Assembly (NCBI GenBank): GCA_965364735.1 | Contig: CBDTYW010000026.1 | Location: 1 to 21,257 of the forward strand | Source of the DNA: CBDTYW01 sp965364735 | Lineage (GTDB): Bacteria > Actinomycetota > Nitriliruptoria > Nitriliruptorales > Nitriliruptoraceae | Reading direction: 5' to 3' | Length of the DNA stretch: 21,257 bases | Part shown: positions 1-6,995 of the stretch, in pieces | Layout of the letters: each line of letters starts with the position of its first letter | How positions within the stretch are numbered: position 1 is the first letter of the stretch | Notes under the pieces: generated by a model | Told to the model about the DNA's origin: nothing | The model's input: the letters and a program-made list of their open reading frames with translations, nothing else | Databases searched by the model: none | Position numbers and translations under genes: made by a program

Positions 1-15
1 ATGAAGGACCACGAG

Positions 16-46
16 GGGCGCCGTCGGTGTGGGACCGACGGCGCCC
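16..46. terminator. Strong GC-rich hairpin, terminator-like
   Basis: A perfect 13-bp inverted repeat is visible: the left arm starts GGGCGCC at 16-28, the right arm ends GGCGCCC at 34-46, and a 5-nt loop separates them. No T-run follows on either strand, so this would be a U-less terminator of the kind common in high-GC actinobacteria. It may end a gene beyond the left edge or the FKBP transcript entering from the right; direction cannot be settled from the sequence. Confidence 0.55.
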
Positions 47-452
47 GGGGCTGACACATCCGCGGAGACCTGGTGGATCCTCGCGCGGACTCGGCCTGGC
101 CGAGTGCTCACCCCATCACGTGGACGCGTCGCCACGGCCGAGACTTCACGGTCTCAGCGGGTTCACCACGCACCCAGTGACTTCAGCCAACCCGCAACGA
201 CAGCACGCCGCAATGGCCACGAGCCCGAACGTTGCAGGCACACCGACCCGGCCGCCCGGACGGCGTACGGAGCTGTCGCGCTCACTCCGCTCGGTCGCGC
301 CCACACGCGCGCGACCCACGCTCGGGTGTGGCCGGATGCCGGGAGTCGCGCTCAGCCGGACCTGCCAGCTCGTGCCCCGTCGGCACGTCAGATGGACCGC
401 GTACCCGGCCAGAAGACGTCAGGCCGAACGAGCGATGACCGACCCGCTGACA
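47..452. other. About 400 bp without a convincing gene
   Basis: Open frames exist here, as expected at this GC content, but their translations are rich in Arg, Pro, Ala and Thr, show no recognisable domain and no good ribosome binding site. I see no tRNA, rRNA or CRISPR pattern. The one clear structure is an odd-length palindrome at 89-105 (two 8-nt arms, ACTCGGCC and GGCCGAGT, around one T), which could be an operator or a small hairpin. The stretch lies downstream of the FKBP gene and may be 3' sequence plus the flank of a gene outside the window. Confidence 0.4.
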
Positions 453-968
453 TCAACCAGCGCTGATGTCGACGAGGTCCACGACGAAGACGAGCGTCTC
501 GTTCGGACCGATGGGGCCGGCCCCACGGGCCCCGTAGGCCTGCGCTGGCGGGATGACGATGCGGCGGCGGCCACCGATCTTCATCGGCGCGATGTCGAGG
601 GCGGCATCTCCGAGGATGCCGATGTCCCAGCCCTCGATGACGCGTCCGACCCCGACCTGGAAGCTGAGCGGCGCACCGCGATCCCACGATGCGTCGAACT
701 CCGCCCCCGTCGACCACGCGACGCCGACGTACTGGGTGGCGATGAGCTCGCCGGTCGACGGAGAGGCGCCCTCCCCCACGACGATGTCGGTGACCTGCAG
801 CCGCGAAGGCGGTTCTCCGGCCTCCACGGTGACGACGGGCTTCGTGTTCAAGTCTGCGCTCCCTTGCTCGGCTGAACCCTCACCGGGTGCCTCTGCACCA
901 CCCTGGCATGCGGTGAGGACGACCACGAGCACCAGGGCCAGCAGGCCGCTCATCCTGCGTCGTGACAT
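453..968 (-). CDS. FKBP-type peptidyl-prolyl cis-trans isomerase, lipoprotein
   Basis: This is a 171-residue predicted lipoprotein that should catalyse proline cis-trans isomerisation outside the membrane, helping secreted proteins fold. Residues 1-20 form a signal peptide (Arg-rich start, then a Leu/Val core) ending in the lipobox LTAC with Cys21 as the lipidated residue. A short Gly/Ala/Glu linker follows, and an FKBP domain covers about residues 60-170. Expected FKBP pocket residues are visible: Tyr80, Phe91-Asp92, Val110-Ile111, Trp114, the AYG loop at 144-146 and Phe161. The family is well known in actinobacteria and often acts as an extracytoplasmic chaperone. It is divergent from the antiporter gene with 86 bp between the start codons. 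ATG at 968 gives the best signal peptide; ATG at 953 is an alternative. The substrate is unknown. Confidence 0.9.
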   Translation of the reverse strand: MSRRRMSGLLALVLVVVLTACQGGAEAPGEGSAEQGSADLNTKPVVTVEAGEPPSRLQVTDIVVGEGASPSTGELIATQYVGVAWSTGAEFDASWDRGAPLSFQVGVGRVIEGWDIGILGDAALDIAPMKIGGRRRIVIPPAQAYGARGAGPIGPNETLVFVVDLVDISAG

Positions 969-1054
969 GTGGCTGCGTCCCGTTCGCGATTCGCCGCAAC
1001 CCTAGTGGCACCGGTGGGCAACCCGATGCCCGGCCAGTCGCTAGCGTCCGAAGC

Positions 1055-2119
1055 ATGTTCGCCATCGCCTTCGCCGGCCTGCTCGTCGGCCTCGCCCTGC
1101 TCACCTGGTCCGCGGACCAGTTCGTCATCGGCGCCGCACGAGTCGCGGCCCGCCTGCGGCTGTCGACGGTCGTGATCGGCGCGGTCGTGATCGGCTTCGG
1201 GACGTCTGCGCCGGAGATCGTCGTGTCGTCCATCGCGGCGGGGCAGGGGAAGCTCGACATCGCGGTCGGCAACATCATCGGCAGCAACGTCGCGAACCTG
1301 TCGATGGTGCTCGGCGCCGCCGCGCTCGTACTGCCCATCACCGTGGCCGGCACGACGCTGCGCCGCGAAGCACCCATCTCCCTCGGCGCGACCATCATCT
1401 TCGCCGTGCTCGTCCGGGACGGCCTGACCCGCGCGGACGGCGCGATCATGTTCTTCACGCTGGTCGTCGCCCTCGGCGTCATCCTCACCTCGGCACGCGG
1501 CGGCGGCGACAGCGAGCTGGCCGCAGAGGTCAGTGAGTTCCTCGACGAGGACACCCCGCCGAAGCTCGCGCGGGAGGTCGTCCGCACGCTCGCCGGTCTG
1601 CTCGGCACCATGGCTGCCGCGCAGCTGCTCGTCATCAACGCCTCCTCGCTCGCACGCTCCTTCGGGCTCGCGGAAGGGTTCATCGGGCTGACGATCGTCG
1701 CGATCGGGACCTCGCTGCCCGAGCTCGCGACATCGATGCAGGCAGCGCGCAAGGGCGAGACCGACCTCATCATCGGCAACCTGCTCGGCTCGAACCTCTT
1801 CAACAGCCTTGCGGTCGGTGGCGCGGCTGCGCTCGTCGGCCCGGGGCTGGTCGAGTCCACCCAGCTCACCGGGCTCGCGCTGTACTTCATGTTGACGATC
1901 TCGGTCCTCGCGACCGTCTTCATGATCACGGGCGCTCACGTCGTGCGGGCAGAGGGCATCATCCTCCTGACGCTGTACGTCGCGAGCCTTCCGCTTCTGG
2001 CAGAGTCGGCTCCCGAGAACACCGACGGGACCGCCGCAGCGGCCCCGTCAGGGATGTTGATCGAGATGGTCGATCAGTCGGGCCAGTTGGCGAGCACCGC
2101 GACGCGTTCGAGGGACTGA
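1055..2119 (+). CDS. Calcium/cation:proton or sodium antiporter, CaCA family (YrbG-like)
   Basis: This is a 354-residue integral membrane protein of the Ca2+/cation antiporter superfamily, which exports calcium in exchange for Na+ or H+. The two inverted halves of the family are clear. The first alpha repeat has GFGTSAPE at 47-54 and GNIIGSNVANL at 72-82; the second has AIGTSLPE at 216-223 and GNLLGSNLFN at 241-250. The acidic residue in each (S/T)xPE motif is a cation ligand in the family. An acidic cytoplasmic loop lies at about 148-172. I chose ATG 1055 because translation from the earlier in-frame ATG at 962 adds 31 hydrophilic residues before the first membrane helix. The last 46 nt overlap the 3' end of the convergent M23 peptidase gene and encode a non-membrane tail. 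Ion specificity cannot be read from the sequence. Confidence 0.9.
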   Translation: MFAIAFAGLLVGLALLTWSADQFVIGAARVAARLRLSTVVIGAVVIGFGTSAPEIVVSSIAAGQGKLDIAVGNIIGSNVANLSMVLGAAALVLPITVAGTTLRREAPISLGATIIFAVLVRDGLTRADGAIMFFTLVVALGVILTSARGGGDSELAAEVSEFLDEDTPPKLAREVVRTLAGLLGTMAAAQLLVINASSLARSFGLAEGFIGLTIVAIGTSLPELATSMQAARKGETDLIIGNLLGSNLFNSLAVGGAAALVGPGLVESTQLTGLALYFMLTISVLATVFMITGAHVVRAEGIILLTLYVASLPLLAESAPENTDGTAAAAPSGMLIEMVDQSGQLASTATRSRD

Positions 2120-3990
2120 CCCGCGAGCGCTGCCGGGCCGCCGAGCGCGGTGACGGTCTTGATCGTCTCGGCCCGTGCCCGGATCCATGTCCCCAGCGTC
2201 GTCGGCTGGTCCTCGTTTCGACCATCCACCAGCAGGAGCGGCCGGTTGAGCTTCGCGAGCGCAGCTCCAGATGCGACGGCGTCCGGGAAGTCGCGCCCCG
2301 TCGCCACCGCGATCTTGGTCAGGTTCGCCCCGTCGGCGACCAGCTCAGCGGCGATCACGCCCGCCGTCTCGTAGCGATCGCGCCCTGCGAGGCGGCGTGC
2401 GGTCAACCCGAGGTCACGGATCTCACGCTCGACCGAGTCGGACACCGCAGCCGGGCCGCCCGCGATACGGACCTCCGTCACGCCCTCCCAGGCGAGGATG
2501 TCGGCGATCGGCGCAGGGAGCGAACCCGGTCGGGTCAGCAGGATCGGGGTGCGGTCACGGGCTGCGAGCACCGAGGCTGCGAGACCGTCTGGCCAGGCAT
2601 CACCGTCCGCGCGCTGCCCGAGCGCGAGCAGCACCGAGATGTTCTGGCCGCGAGGGCTCGATCCGGCCCCCTCGTTGCGCTGCGCCTCACGATGGGGAGC
2701 ACGCTCGTCCTCGGCTGGCTCGTCCTCGGTCGGCTCGTCCTCAGTCGGCTCATCTGGGGAAGACGGGTGGGCAGCCCCATCGTCGTCCTGCCCCGACGGG
2801 GTGGGAGCCGGCCGCACGTCGTCCGCTGCGGCGGCTTGCACGGCCGCGTCGGCGGGCGGCGAGGCACCGCGGTACTTCAGGATCTCGGCGGCCACGTTGG
2901 CCGACATCTCGTATCGGTCCGAGCCGCCGACCCGCCGGATGTCGGAGGGTTCGAGCGAGGTCTGCTTCGCCAGGTCGTCGATGAAGGCGGATGAGACGCG
3001 CTCCTCGCTGCCGACGACCACGACGTAGCCCGCCCCGAGCCGCTCGATCTCCTTCGCGACGCGGCTGTCGAGCCGATCGGTGCGCCCCGGACCGTCGATC
3101 AGGAGCACGGGGCCCTGGAGCGCGGCGGCGAGGGGTGCGGCGACGAGCGCCTCCTCGAAGCGGACCCCGCTGGCCAGCACGACCGCAGGCGCCTTGGCGA
3201 AGGCCTCGGTGCTCATCTCGAGCGCGGTGGCGACGCGGTCGCGCCCGTCGAGGCGGTTGGTCGGCACCGGCTCCGGCATCGGCGGGGTCGGCGTCGAGAA
3301 GTTCCCGGCGTCCTGCGCCGACTTCACGATCGGGTACGGGTTGGTCTTGGGAGCGCCCCAGCCGTGGCCGTTCCAGATCTCGAAGTGGATGTGATCGACG
3401 CCGCACGCGGCGTTGCCCGAAGAGCCGGTGAAGCCGATGTGCTCCCCGCGGCTCACTCGCACGCCCTTCATCGTGCCGTTGGCGCGCTGCGCCTGGACGA
3501 GCTTCGACGAGAACGCGTTCTCGATGCCGCCACGGCCATCACAGCCGTTCGGGCGGCCCGGCATGTCGTTGTTCAGGTGGACGTAGAAGTAGCTGCGCCC
3601 ATCGTCACCGGACAGGACCAGGTAGTAGTCCGAGCAGTACTGGCCGCGCTCGCATGCGCCCTTGCTCGCGTAGACCGTGCCGTCGACGGCCGCGAAGACG
3701 GGGGCCATCTGGCTCGAGAGGATGTCGACGCCCGTGTGGCTCCGGCCCCCGGAGCGACCTGCGCCCCAGGTGTTGGAGTAGTGGGTCTCGTCGTTGATCT
3801 CGACGGGAAAGAACATCTGGTTCGGGTCGTCAGCGGATGCGGCGGTCGCGAGGAGGGGAGTCAGGAGCGCCGTGGTCAGGAGGACCATGAGCAGGCGGGC
3901 ACGGAGATACACGAGGATCCGTTTGGCTCGGAAGCAGGGGGACGATCGGCGCGAGCGAGGTGTTCGGAGGCCCGGCCGGGGGGGCGTCAT
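2074..3990 (-). CDS. Secreted M23 metallopeptidase with CWB2 cell-wall-binding repeats
   Basis: This 638-residue secreted protein combines a LytM/M23-type peptidoglycan endopeptidase domain with cell-wall-binding repeats 2 (PF04122). A hydrophobic signal core at about 32-51 ends at an ASA site before DDP. The zinc ligands are visible as HTGVD (His85, Asp89) and HIHFE (His200, His202). A Pro-rich linker (about 231-245) leads to three CWB2 units starting with RLDGRDR (247), RVGGSDRYE (353) and RLAGRDRYE (533). The second unit is split by an acidic Pro-rich insert at about 376-449. The likely role is cell-wall remodelling at the surface. The start is uncertain: ATG 3990 leaves a long basic N-region, whereas GTG 3912 gives a standard 27-residue signal peptide. 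The gene lies downstream of larE on the same strand, with a 58-bp gap. Confidence 0.88.
   Translation of the reverse strand: MTPPRPGLRTPRSRRSSPCFRAKRILVYLRARLLMVLLTTALLTPLLATAASADDPNQMFFPVEINDETHYSNTWGAGRSGGRSHTGVDILSSQMAPVFAAVDGTVYASKGACERGQYCSDYYLVLSGDDGRSYFYVHLNNDMPGRPNGCDGRGGIENAFSSKLVQAQRANGTMKGVRVSRGEHIGFTGSSGNAACGVDHIHFEIWNGHGWGAPKTNPYPIVKSAQDAGNFSTPTPPMPEPVPTNRLDGRDRVATALEMSTEAFAKAPAVVLASGVRFEEALVAAPLAAALQGPVLLIDGPGRTDRLDSRVAKEIERLGAGYVVVVGSEERVSSAFIDDLAKQTSLEPSDIRRVGGSDRYEMSANVAAEILKYRGASPPADAAVQAAAADDVRPAPTPSGQDDDGAAHPSSPDEPTEDEPTEDEPAEDERAPHREAQRNEGAGSSPRGQNISVLLALGQRADGDAWPDGLAASVLAARDRTPILLTRPGSLPAPIADILAWEGVTEVRIAGGPAAVSDSVEREIRDLGLTARRLAGRDRYETAGVIAAELVADGANLTKIAVATGRDFPDAVASGAALAKLNRPLLLVDGRNEDQPTTLGTWIRARAETIKTVTALGGPAALAGQSLERVAVLANWPD
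2644..2865 (-). repeat. Low-complexity acidic insert with 15-nt tandem repeats inside the M23/CWB2 gene
   Basis: This segment codes for an Ala/Pro/Asp/Glu-rich linker (residues about 376-449). At 2704-2754 a 15-nt unit is repeated about 3.4 times with small differences, encoding DEPTE, DEPTE and DEPAE. It separates the first strand-helix part of the second CWB2 repeat from its remainder. The repeated unit could change length by slippage without breaking the frame. Confidence 0.75.
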
Positions 3991-4020
3991 GCTCGATCAT
4001 GTCACCGGATCGAGCCGACA

Positions 4021-4036
4021 GCAAGCGAATGCTTGC
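4021..4036. promoter_or_regulatory. Inverted repeat between larE and the M23 peptidase gene
   Basis: GCAAGC-GAAT-GCTTGC is a perfect 6-bp inverted repeat with a 4-nt spacer, located about 30 nt upstream of the peptidase start at 3990 and 12 nt past the larE stop. It stands out as AT-richer than its surroundings. No T-run follows on the minus strand, so an operator or small mRNA hairpin is more likely than a terminator. Its function is not known. Confidence 0.35.
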
Positions 4037-4048
4037 AAAAGTGAGCGA

Positions 4049-4975
4049 CTACTGCGCGTTCATCATGGTGAGGGAGCCGGAGCGCAGACCGGCAGCATCG
4101 ATCGCGACCCATCGCCATCCGAGGGCTCGCAGGGCTGCGTCGAGATCGTGGGCGGCCGCGGAGAGGCGGGCCAGGGGGTCCAACGGCACCTCGACGCGTG
4201 CGAGTTCCCCGTGGTCGCGGACGCGCGCGGGCCAGAAGCCTGCGTCGCGCAACCAGGTCTCGGCGCGGTCGATGCGTTCGAGGCGTGCCGCGTCCACCGG
4301 GATGCCGGGCGCGACGCGCGAGGACAGGCACGGCATCGCGGGCTTCTCCGCGTTGCTGAGCCCACGCGAGGCTGCAGCCGCGCGGACATGTGCCTTCGTG
4401 AAGCCGGCAGCGGCCAGCGGGGCGAGGACACCCCGCGAAGCGGCCGAGCGGTTCCCGGGCCGAGGCTCATCGAGGTCATCGACGATGGTCCCGAGCGCCA
4501 CCGTGCGACCAGAGGCAGCGAGCCCGTCGATCGCGTCGAACAGCGCCTCCTTGCAGTGGAAGCACCGTTGCGCGTCGTTGCGAACGTAGGCGGGGCGTTC
4601 GAGCTCGTCCGTGACGACGAACTCGTGCCTCGCGCGCAGCACCGCTGCCAGCTCCACGACCTCACGACGCTCATGGGCAGCCAGCGAGGCCGAGTCCGCG
4701 GTGACCGCCAGGACGCGGTCACCCAGCACCTCGACGGCCACGGCGAGCAGGTAGGTGGAGTCCACGCCCCCGCTGAAGGCCACCACCAGCTCGTCGAGCC
4801 CGAGGAGATCCAGACGCAGCTGACGATCCGCCTCCCGCCACGAGGCGGGGACGGGACCGGCTTCGAACGACCGCTCCGTTGCTGCGGAGCGTCCGTCGAG
4901 CAGCGGCAGGTGCACGTTGCGCAGGGATCCCATGGGCGCGAACGTTAGCCCTCCGCTCCCCGGCTGCCAGTTCAT
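4049..4975 (-). CDS. larE: LarE-like ATP-dependent sulfur transferase (PP-loop)
   Basis: This is a 308-residue protein of the LarE family. LarE adenylates a pyridinium dicarboxylate precursor and transfers sulfur to it when making the nickel-pincer cofactor of lactate racemase. The ATP PP-loop SGGVDST is at 68-74. RCFHCK holds Cys138 and Cys141, and PCLSSR holds Cys216, which matches the position of the sacrificial cysteine in Lactobacillus plantarum LarE. The CxxC plus third Cys resembles LarE forms reported to bind a [4Fe-4S] cluster; that is inference. The N-terminus is some 40 residues longer than usual, so a later start such as ATG 4933 may be correct; neither has a strong ribosome binding site. 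The gene lies 62 bp after cysO on the same strand. larA, larB and larC are absent from the window, so the substrate here is uncertain. Confidence 0.82.
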   Translation of the reverse strand: MNWQPGSGGLTFAPMGSLRNVHLPLLDGRSAATERSFEAGPVPASWREADRQLRLDLLGLDELVVAFSGGVDSTYLLAVAVEVLGDRVLAVTADSASLAAHERREVVELAAVLRARHEFVVTDELERPAYVRNDAQRCFHCKEALFDAIDGLAASGRTVALGTIVDDLDEPRPGNRSAASRGVLAPLAAAGFTKAHVRAAAASRGLSNAEKPAMPCLSSRVAPGIPVDAARLERIDRAETWLRDAGFWPARVRDHGELARVEVPLDPLARLSAAAHDLDAALRALGWRWVAIDAAGLRSGSLTMMNAQ

Positions 4976-5037
4976 CGGCGCCGAGGTGCGTCAGCCGCCC
5001 GCGTGCTCCGAACGGGCGGTGACACCGTGGATGCCGG

Positions 5038-5313
5038 TCAGCCGCCGGCCACTGCGGGGATGATGGCCACGACGTCCCCGTCCTCGACCGAGGTCTCCAG
5101 CCCGGCCCGGGATCGGATGTCCTCGTCTCGCACGAAGACGTTGATGAACCGACGGAGGTTCCCCTCGTCGTCGAGCAGCCGGTCCGCGAAGCCGGCGTGG
5201 GCGGCCTCGAGCTGGGCCACGACCTCCCGCACGTCAGCAGCGACGACCCGGACCTCGCCCTGGCCATCGGTCAGCCCGCGAAGCGGCGTGGGGACGCGGA
5301 CGGTGACGGTCAT
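5038..5313 (-). CDS. cysO: CysO-like sulfur carrier protein (MoaD/ThiS family)
   Basis: This is a 91-residue ubiquitin-like sulfur carrier ending in the essential Gly-Gly. Carriers of this family are adenylated and thiocarboxylated at that end and then donate sulfide. The C-terminal half (LRRFINVFVRDEDIR, then EDGDVVAIIPAVAGG) closely resembles what I recall of mycobacterial CysO, which supplies sulfur to the cysteine synthase CysM using O-phosphoserine and is released by the protease Mec. This match favours CysO over MoaD or ThiS. ATG 5313 is supported by an upstream GGAGGG placed about six nt before it. larE follows 62 bp downstream on the same strand; mec and cysM are not in the window. 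The gene is divergent from gpgS. Confidence 0.85.
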   Translation of the reverse strand: MTVTVRVPTPLRGLTDGQGEVRVVAADVREVVAQLEAAHAGFADRLLDDEGNLRRFINVFVRDEDIRSRAGLETSVEDGDVVAIIPAVAGG

Positions 5314-5463
5314 GAGACCCTCCAGGATGGTCGCCGACGTCGCCATGATCGCGCGCCGTGTCGCCACAGCCAAGCGCCGGCGGCAGACTACGCAGGGCCG
5401 CGCACCCCGGAACACCGACCGGGCCGCAGCGGTTCTCCTGTGCAGCTGACACCGAGAGCACCC

Positions 5464-6408
5464 GTGACCACCCAACGCTCGTTCCACCACCGGGACTTCC
5501 CCGTGGAGCGCGTGCTGGCTGCCAAGGCCGCGACGGGTCTGACCATCGACGTCATCGTCCCGGCGCGCGACGAGCAGGATCACATCGGCCACGTCGTCGA
5601 GATCCTCCACCGCGAGCTCGTGGAACGATGGCCGGTCATCGACGACCTCGTGGTCGTGGACTCGCACTCCTCCGACGCGACCGCGGAGATCGCGCGCTCG
5701 CGAGGTGCGCGGGTGGTGCGCGAAGGTGACATGTTCACCGACCTCGATGCAGCCATCGGCAAGGGCGCGGCGATGTGGTCCGGCCTGGCGGCCACGCGGG
5801 GCGACATCGTGGCGTTCGTGGACGGCGACATCCTCGACATCGCTCCGCGCTTCGTCCTGGGCCTCGTCGGTCCACTCCTCACCTGTACCGAGCTGCTCTT
5901 CACCAAGGCGTTCTACGACCGGCCGCTGCAGACGGCCGACGGCGATGTCACCGCAGGCGGTGGCCGGGTGACCGAGATCCTCGCCCGCCCGCTCCTCAAC
6001 GCCTTCTGGCCGGAGCTCGCCCACATCGTGCAGCCGCTCGCGGGGGAGGTGGCAGGCCGACGCAGCATGCTCGAGCAGCTCCCCTTCGTCCACCACTACG
6101 GCGTGGAGTTCGCGATGCTCGTCGACATCGCGGCCACCCACGGCGTCGACGTCATCGCCCAGTGCGACCTGGATCGGCGCGCGCACGATCATCAGTCCCT
6201 CCCGGCGCTGGGACGGATGTCCGCCGAGATCCTCAACGTCGCGATGCACCGGCTGAGCGAGCAGAACCGGCTCGTCCTCACGGATGCCCCCTCTTCGCTG
6301 CTCGTCCAGCCCGTCCGCGAGCATGACGAGATCCGCACCGAGGTCCATGACGTGGCCATGCGTCAACGTCCGACCCTCATGCACCACCTCGACACACGGC
6401 CCTCCTGA
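5464..6408 (+). CDS. gpgS: Glucosyl-3-phosphoglycerate synthase
   Basis: This is a 314-residue GT-A glycosyltransferase of family GT81. It transfers glucose from an NDP-glucose donor to 3-phosphoglycerate, the first step to glucosylglycerate, which serves as a compatible solute and, in mycobacteria, primes methylglucose lipopolysaccharide. The start of the nucleotide-binding fold is seen as VIVPARDEQDHIG (30-42). The metal-binding DxD is FVDGD (Asp120, Asp122), where the mycobacterial enzyme has DSD. Strong family stretches follow: TKAFYDRPLQ (147-156), GGGRVTEILARPLL (165-178), QPLAGE (190-195) and YGVEFAMLVD (212-221). GTG 5464 was chosen because upstream residues do not match the family; its ribosome binding site is weak. 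The partner phosphatase GpgP is not in the window. Confidence 0.92.
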   Translation: MTTQRSFHHRDFPVERVLAAKAATGLTIDVIVPARDEQDHIGHVVEILHRELVERWPVIDDLVVVDSHSSDATAEIARSRGARVVREGDMFTDLDAAIGKGAAMWSGLAATRGDIVAFVDGDILDIAPRFVLGLVGPLLTCTELLFTKAFYDRPLQTADGDVTAGGGRVTEILARPLLNAFWPELAHIVQPLAGEVAGRRSMLEQLPFVHHYGVEFAMLVDIAATHGVDVIAQCDLDRRAHDHQSLPALGRMSAEILNVAMHRLSEQNRLVLTDAPSSLLVQPVREHDEIRTEVHDVAMRQRPTLMHHLDTRPS

Positions 6409-6468
6409 TGCCGGGAACGCGCAGAAGTACGGACGGGCGCAACTTCCGCCGTTCGCGCAGATCCCACC

Positions 6469-6474
6469 TAGTAT
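6469..6474 (+). promoter_or_regulatory. Possible -10 element upstream of the response regulator gene
   Basis: TAGTAT, an actinobacterial TANNNT-type -10, stands out as AT-rich 72 nt before the ATG at 6546. No good -35 hexamer is seen at the usual distance, so this is tentative. It would give the response regulator its own transcript rather than dependence on gpgS. Confidence 0.25.
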
Positions 6475-6545
6475 GCGCAGGACTGCCACGACGTCATGCT
6501 GTGACATCGCCGGAGATGCGCTCCCCAACCACCCAGGACCACCTG

Positions 6546-6986
6546 ATGTCTGAGGCCAAGCGTGTGCTCGTCATCGACGACGAGCCTGATGTGCTGCTGC
6601 TCTGTCGCGTGAACCTCGAGTTCGAGGGCTACGAGGTCGTTGGCGCGACCGACGGCGTCGAAGGTCTCGAAGCGGCGCGCCGCGTCATGCCGGACATCGT
6701 GCTCTGCGACGTCATGATGCCGCGGATGGACGGCTGGCAGGTCCTTGCTGCGATCAAGGAAGACCCTCGGACCGCGGACATCCCCGTGATCATGCTGACG
6801 GCGCGCGCGCTCGAGGCGGACCAGATCCGCGGCTGGTCGGGCGGTGCCGCCGACTACATCACGAAGCCCTTCTCCCCGCTGCAGCTGTCTGCGGTCGTCG
6901 CCGACGTGATCGGCAACGACCCCCTCGAGGAGGAGCGGCGCCGCCGCGACATCCTCGGGAAGCTGCAGATGCTCCGCTCGATCTGA
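6546..6986 (+). CDS. Stand-alone response regulator receiver protein
   Basis: This is a 146-residue single-domain response regulator of the CheY/REC fold. The acidic pocket is Asp11-Asp12, the phospho-acceptor is Asp55 in CDVMMPRMDGW, the switch Thr is Thr85 in MLTAR and the conserved Lys is Lys107 in TKPF. Only a short charged helix with EEERRRR follows the receiver, so there is no DNA-binding or enzymatic output domain; it would act by protein contact. ATG 6546 is preceded by AGGA at a spacing of about 7 nt. It follows gpgS by 137 bp on the same strand. No histidine kinase is present nearby, so its partner and process are unknown. Confidence 0.85.
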   Translation: MSEAKRVLVIDDEPDVLLLCRVNLEFEGYEVVGATDGVEGLEAARRVMPDIVLCDVMMPRMDGWQVLAAIKEDPRTADIPVIMLTARALEADQIRGWSGGAADYITKPFSPLQLSAVVADVIGNDPLEEERRRRDILGKLQMLRSI

Positions 6987-6995
6987 CGAGCGCGG

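Noticed and set aside
2704..2754. Short tandem repeats considered as a CRISPR-like or regulatory array
   Set aside because: The 15-nt units are contiguous without spacers and encode an in-frame acidic repeat within the M23 protein.
3991..4048. A cyclic di-AMP (ydaO-type) riboswitch in front of the cell-wall peptidase
   Set aside because: Such riboswitches are common before wall hydrolases in actinobacteria, but this gap is only 58 bp and lacks room for the fold.
5314..6528. A long N-terminal extension of the cysO frame antisense to gpgS
   Set aside because: The cysO start at 5313 has a strong ribosome binding site and the family length of about 91 residues; the extension is the shadow of gpgS.
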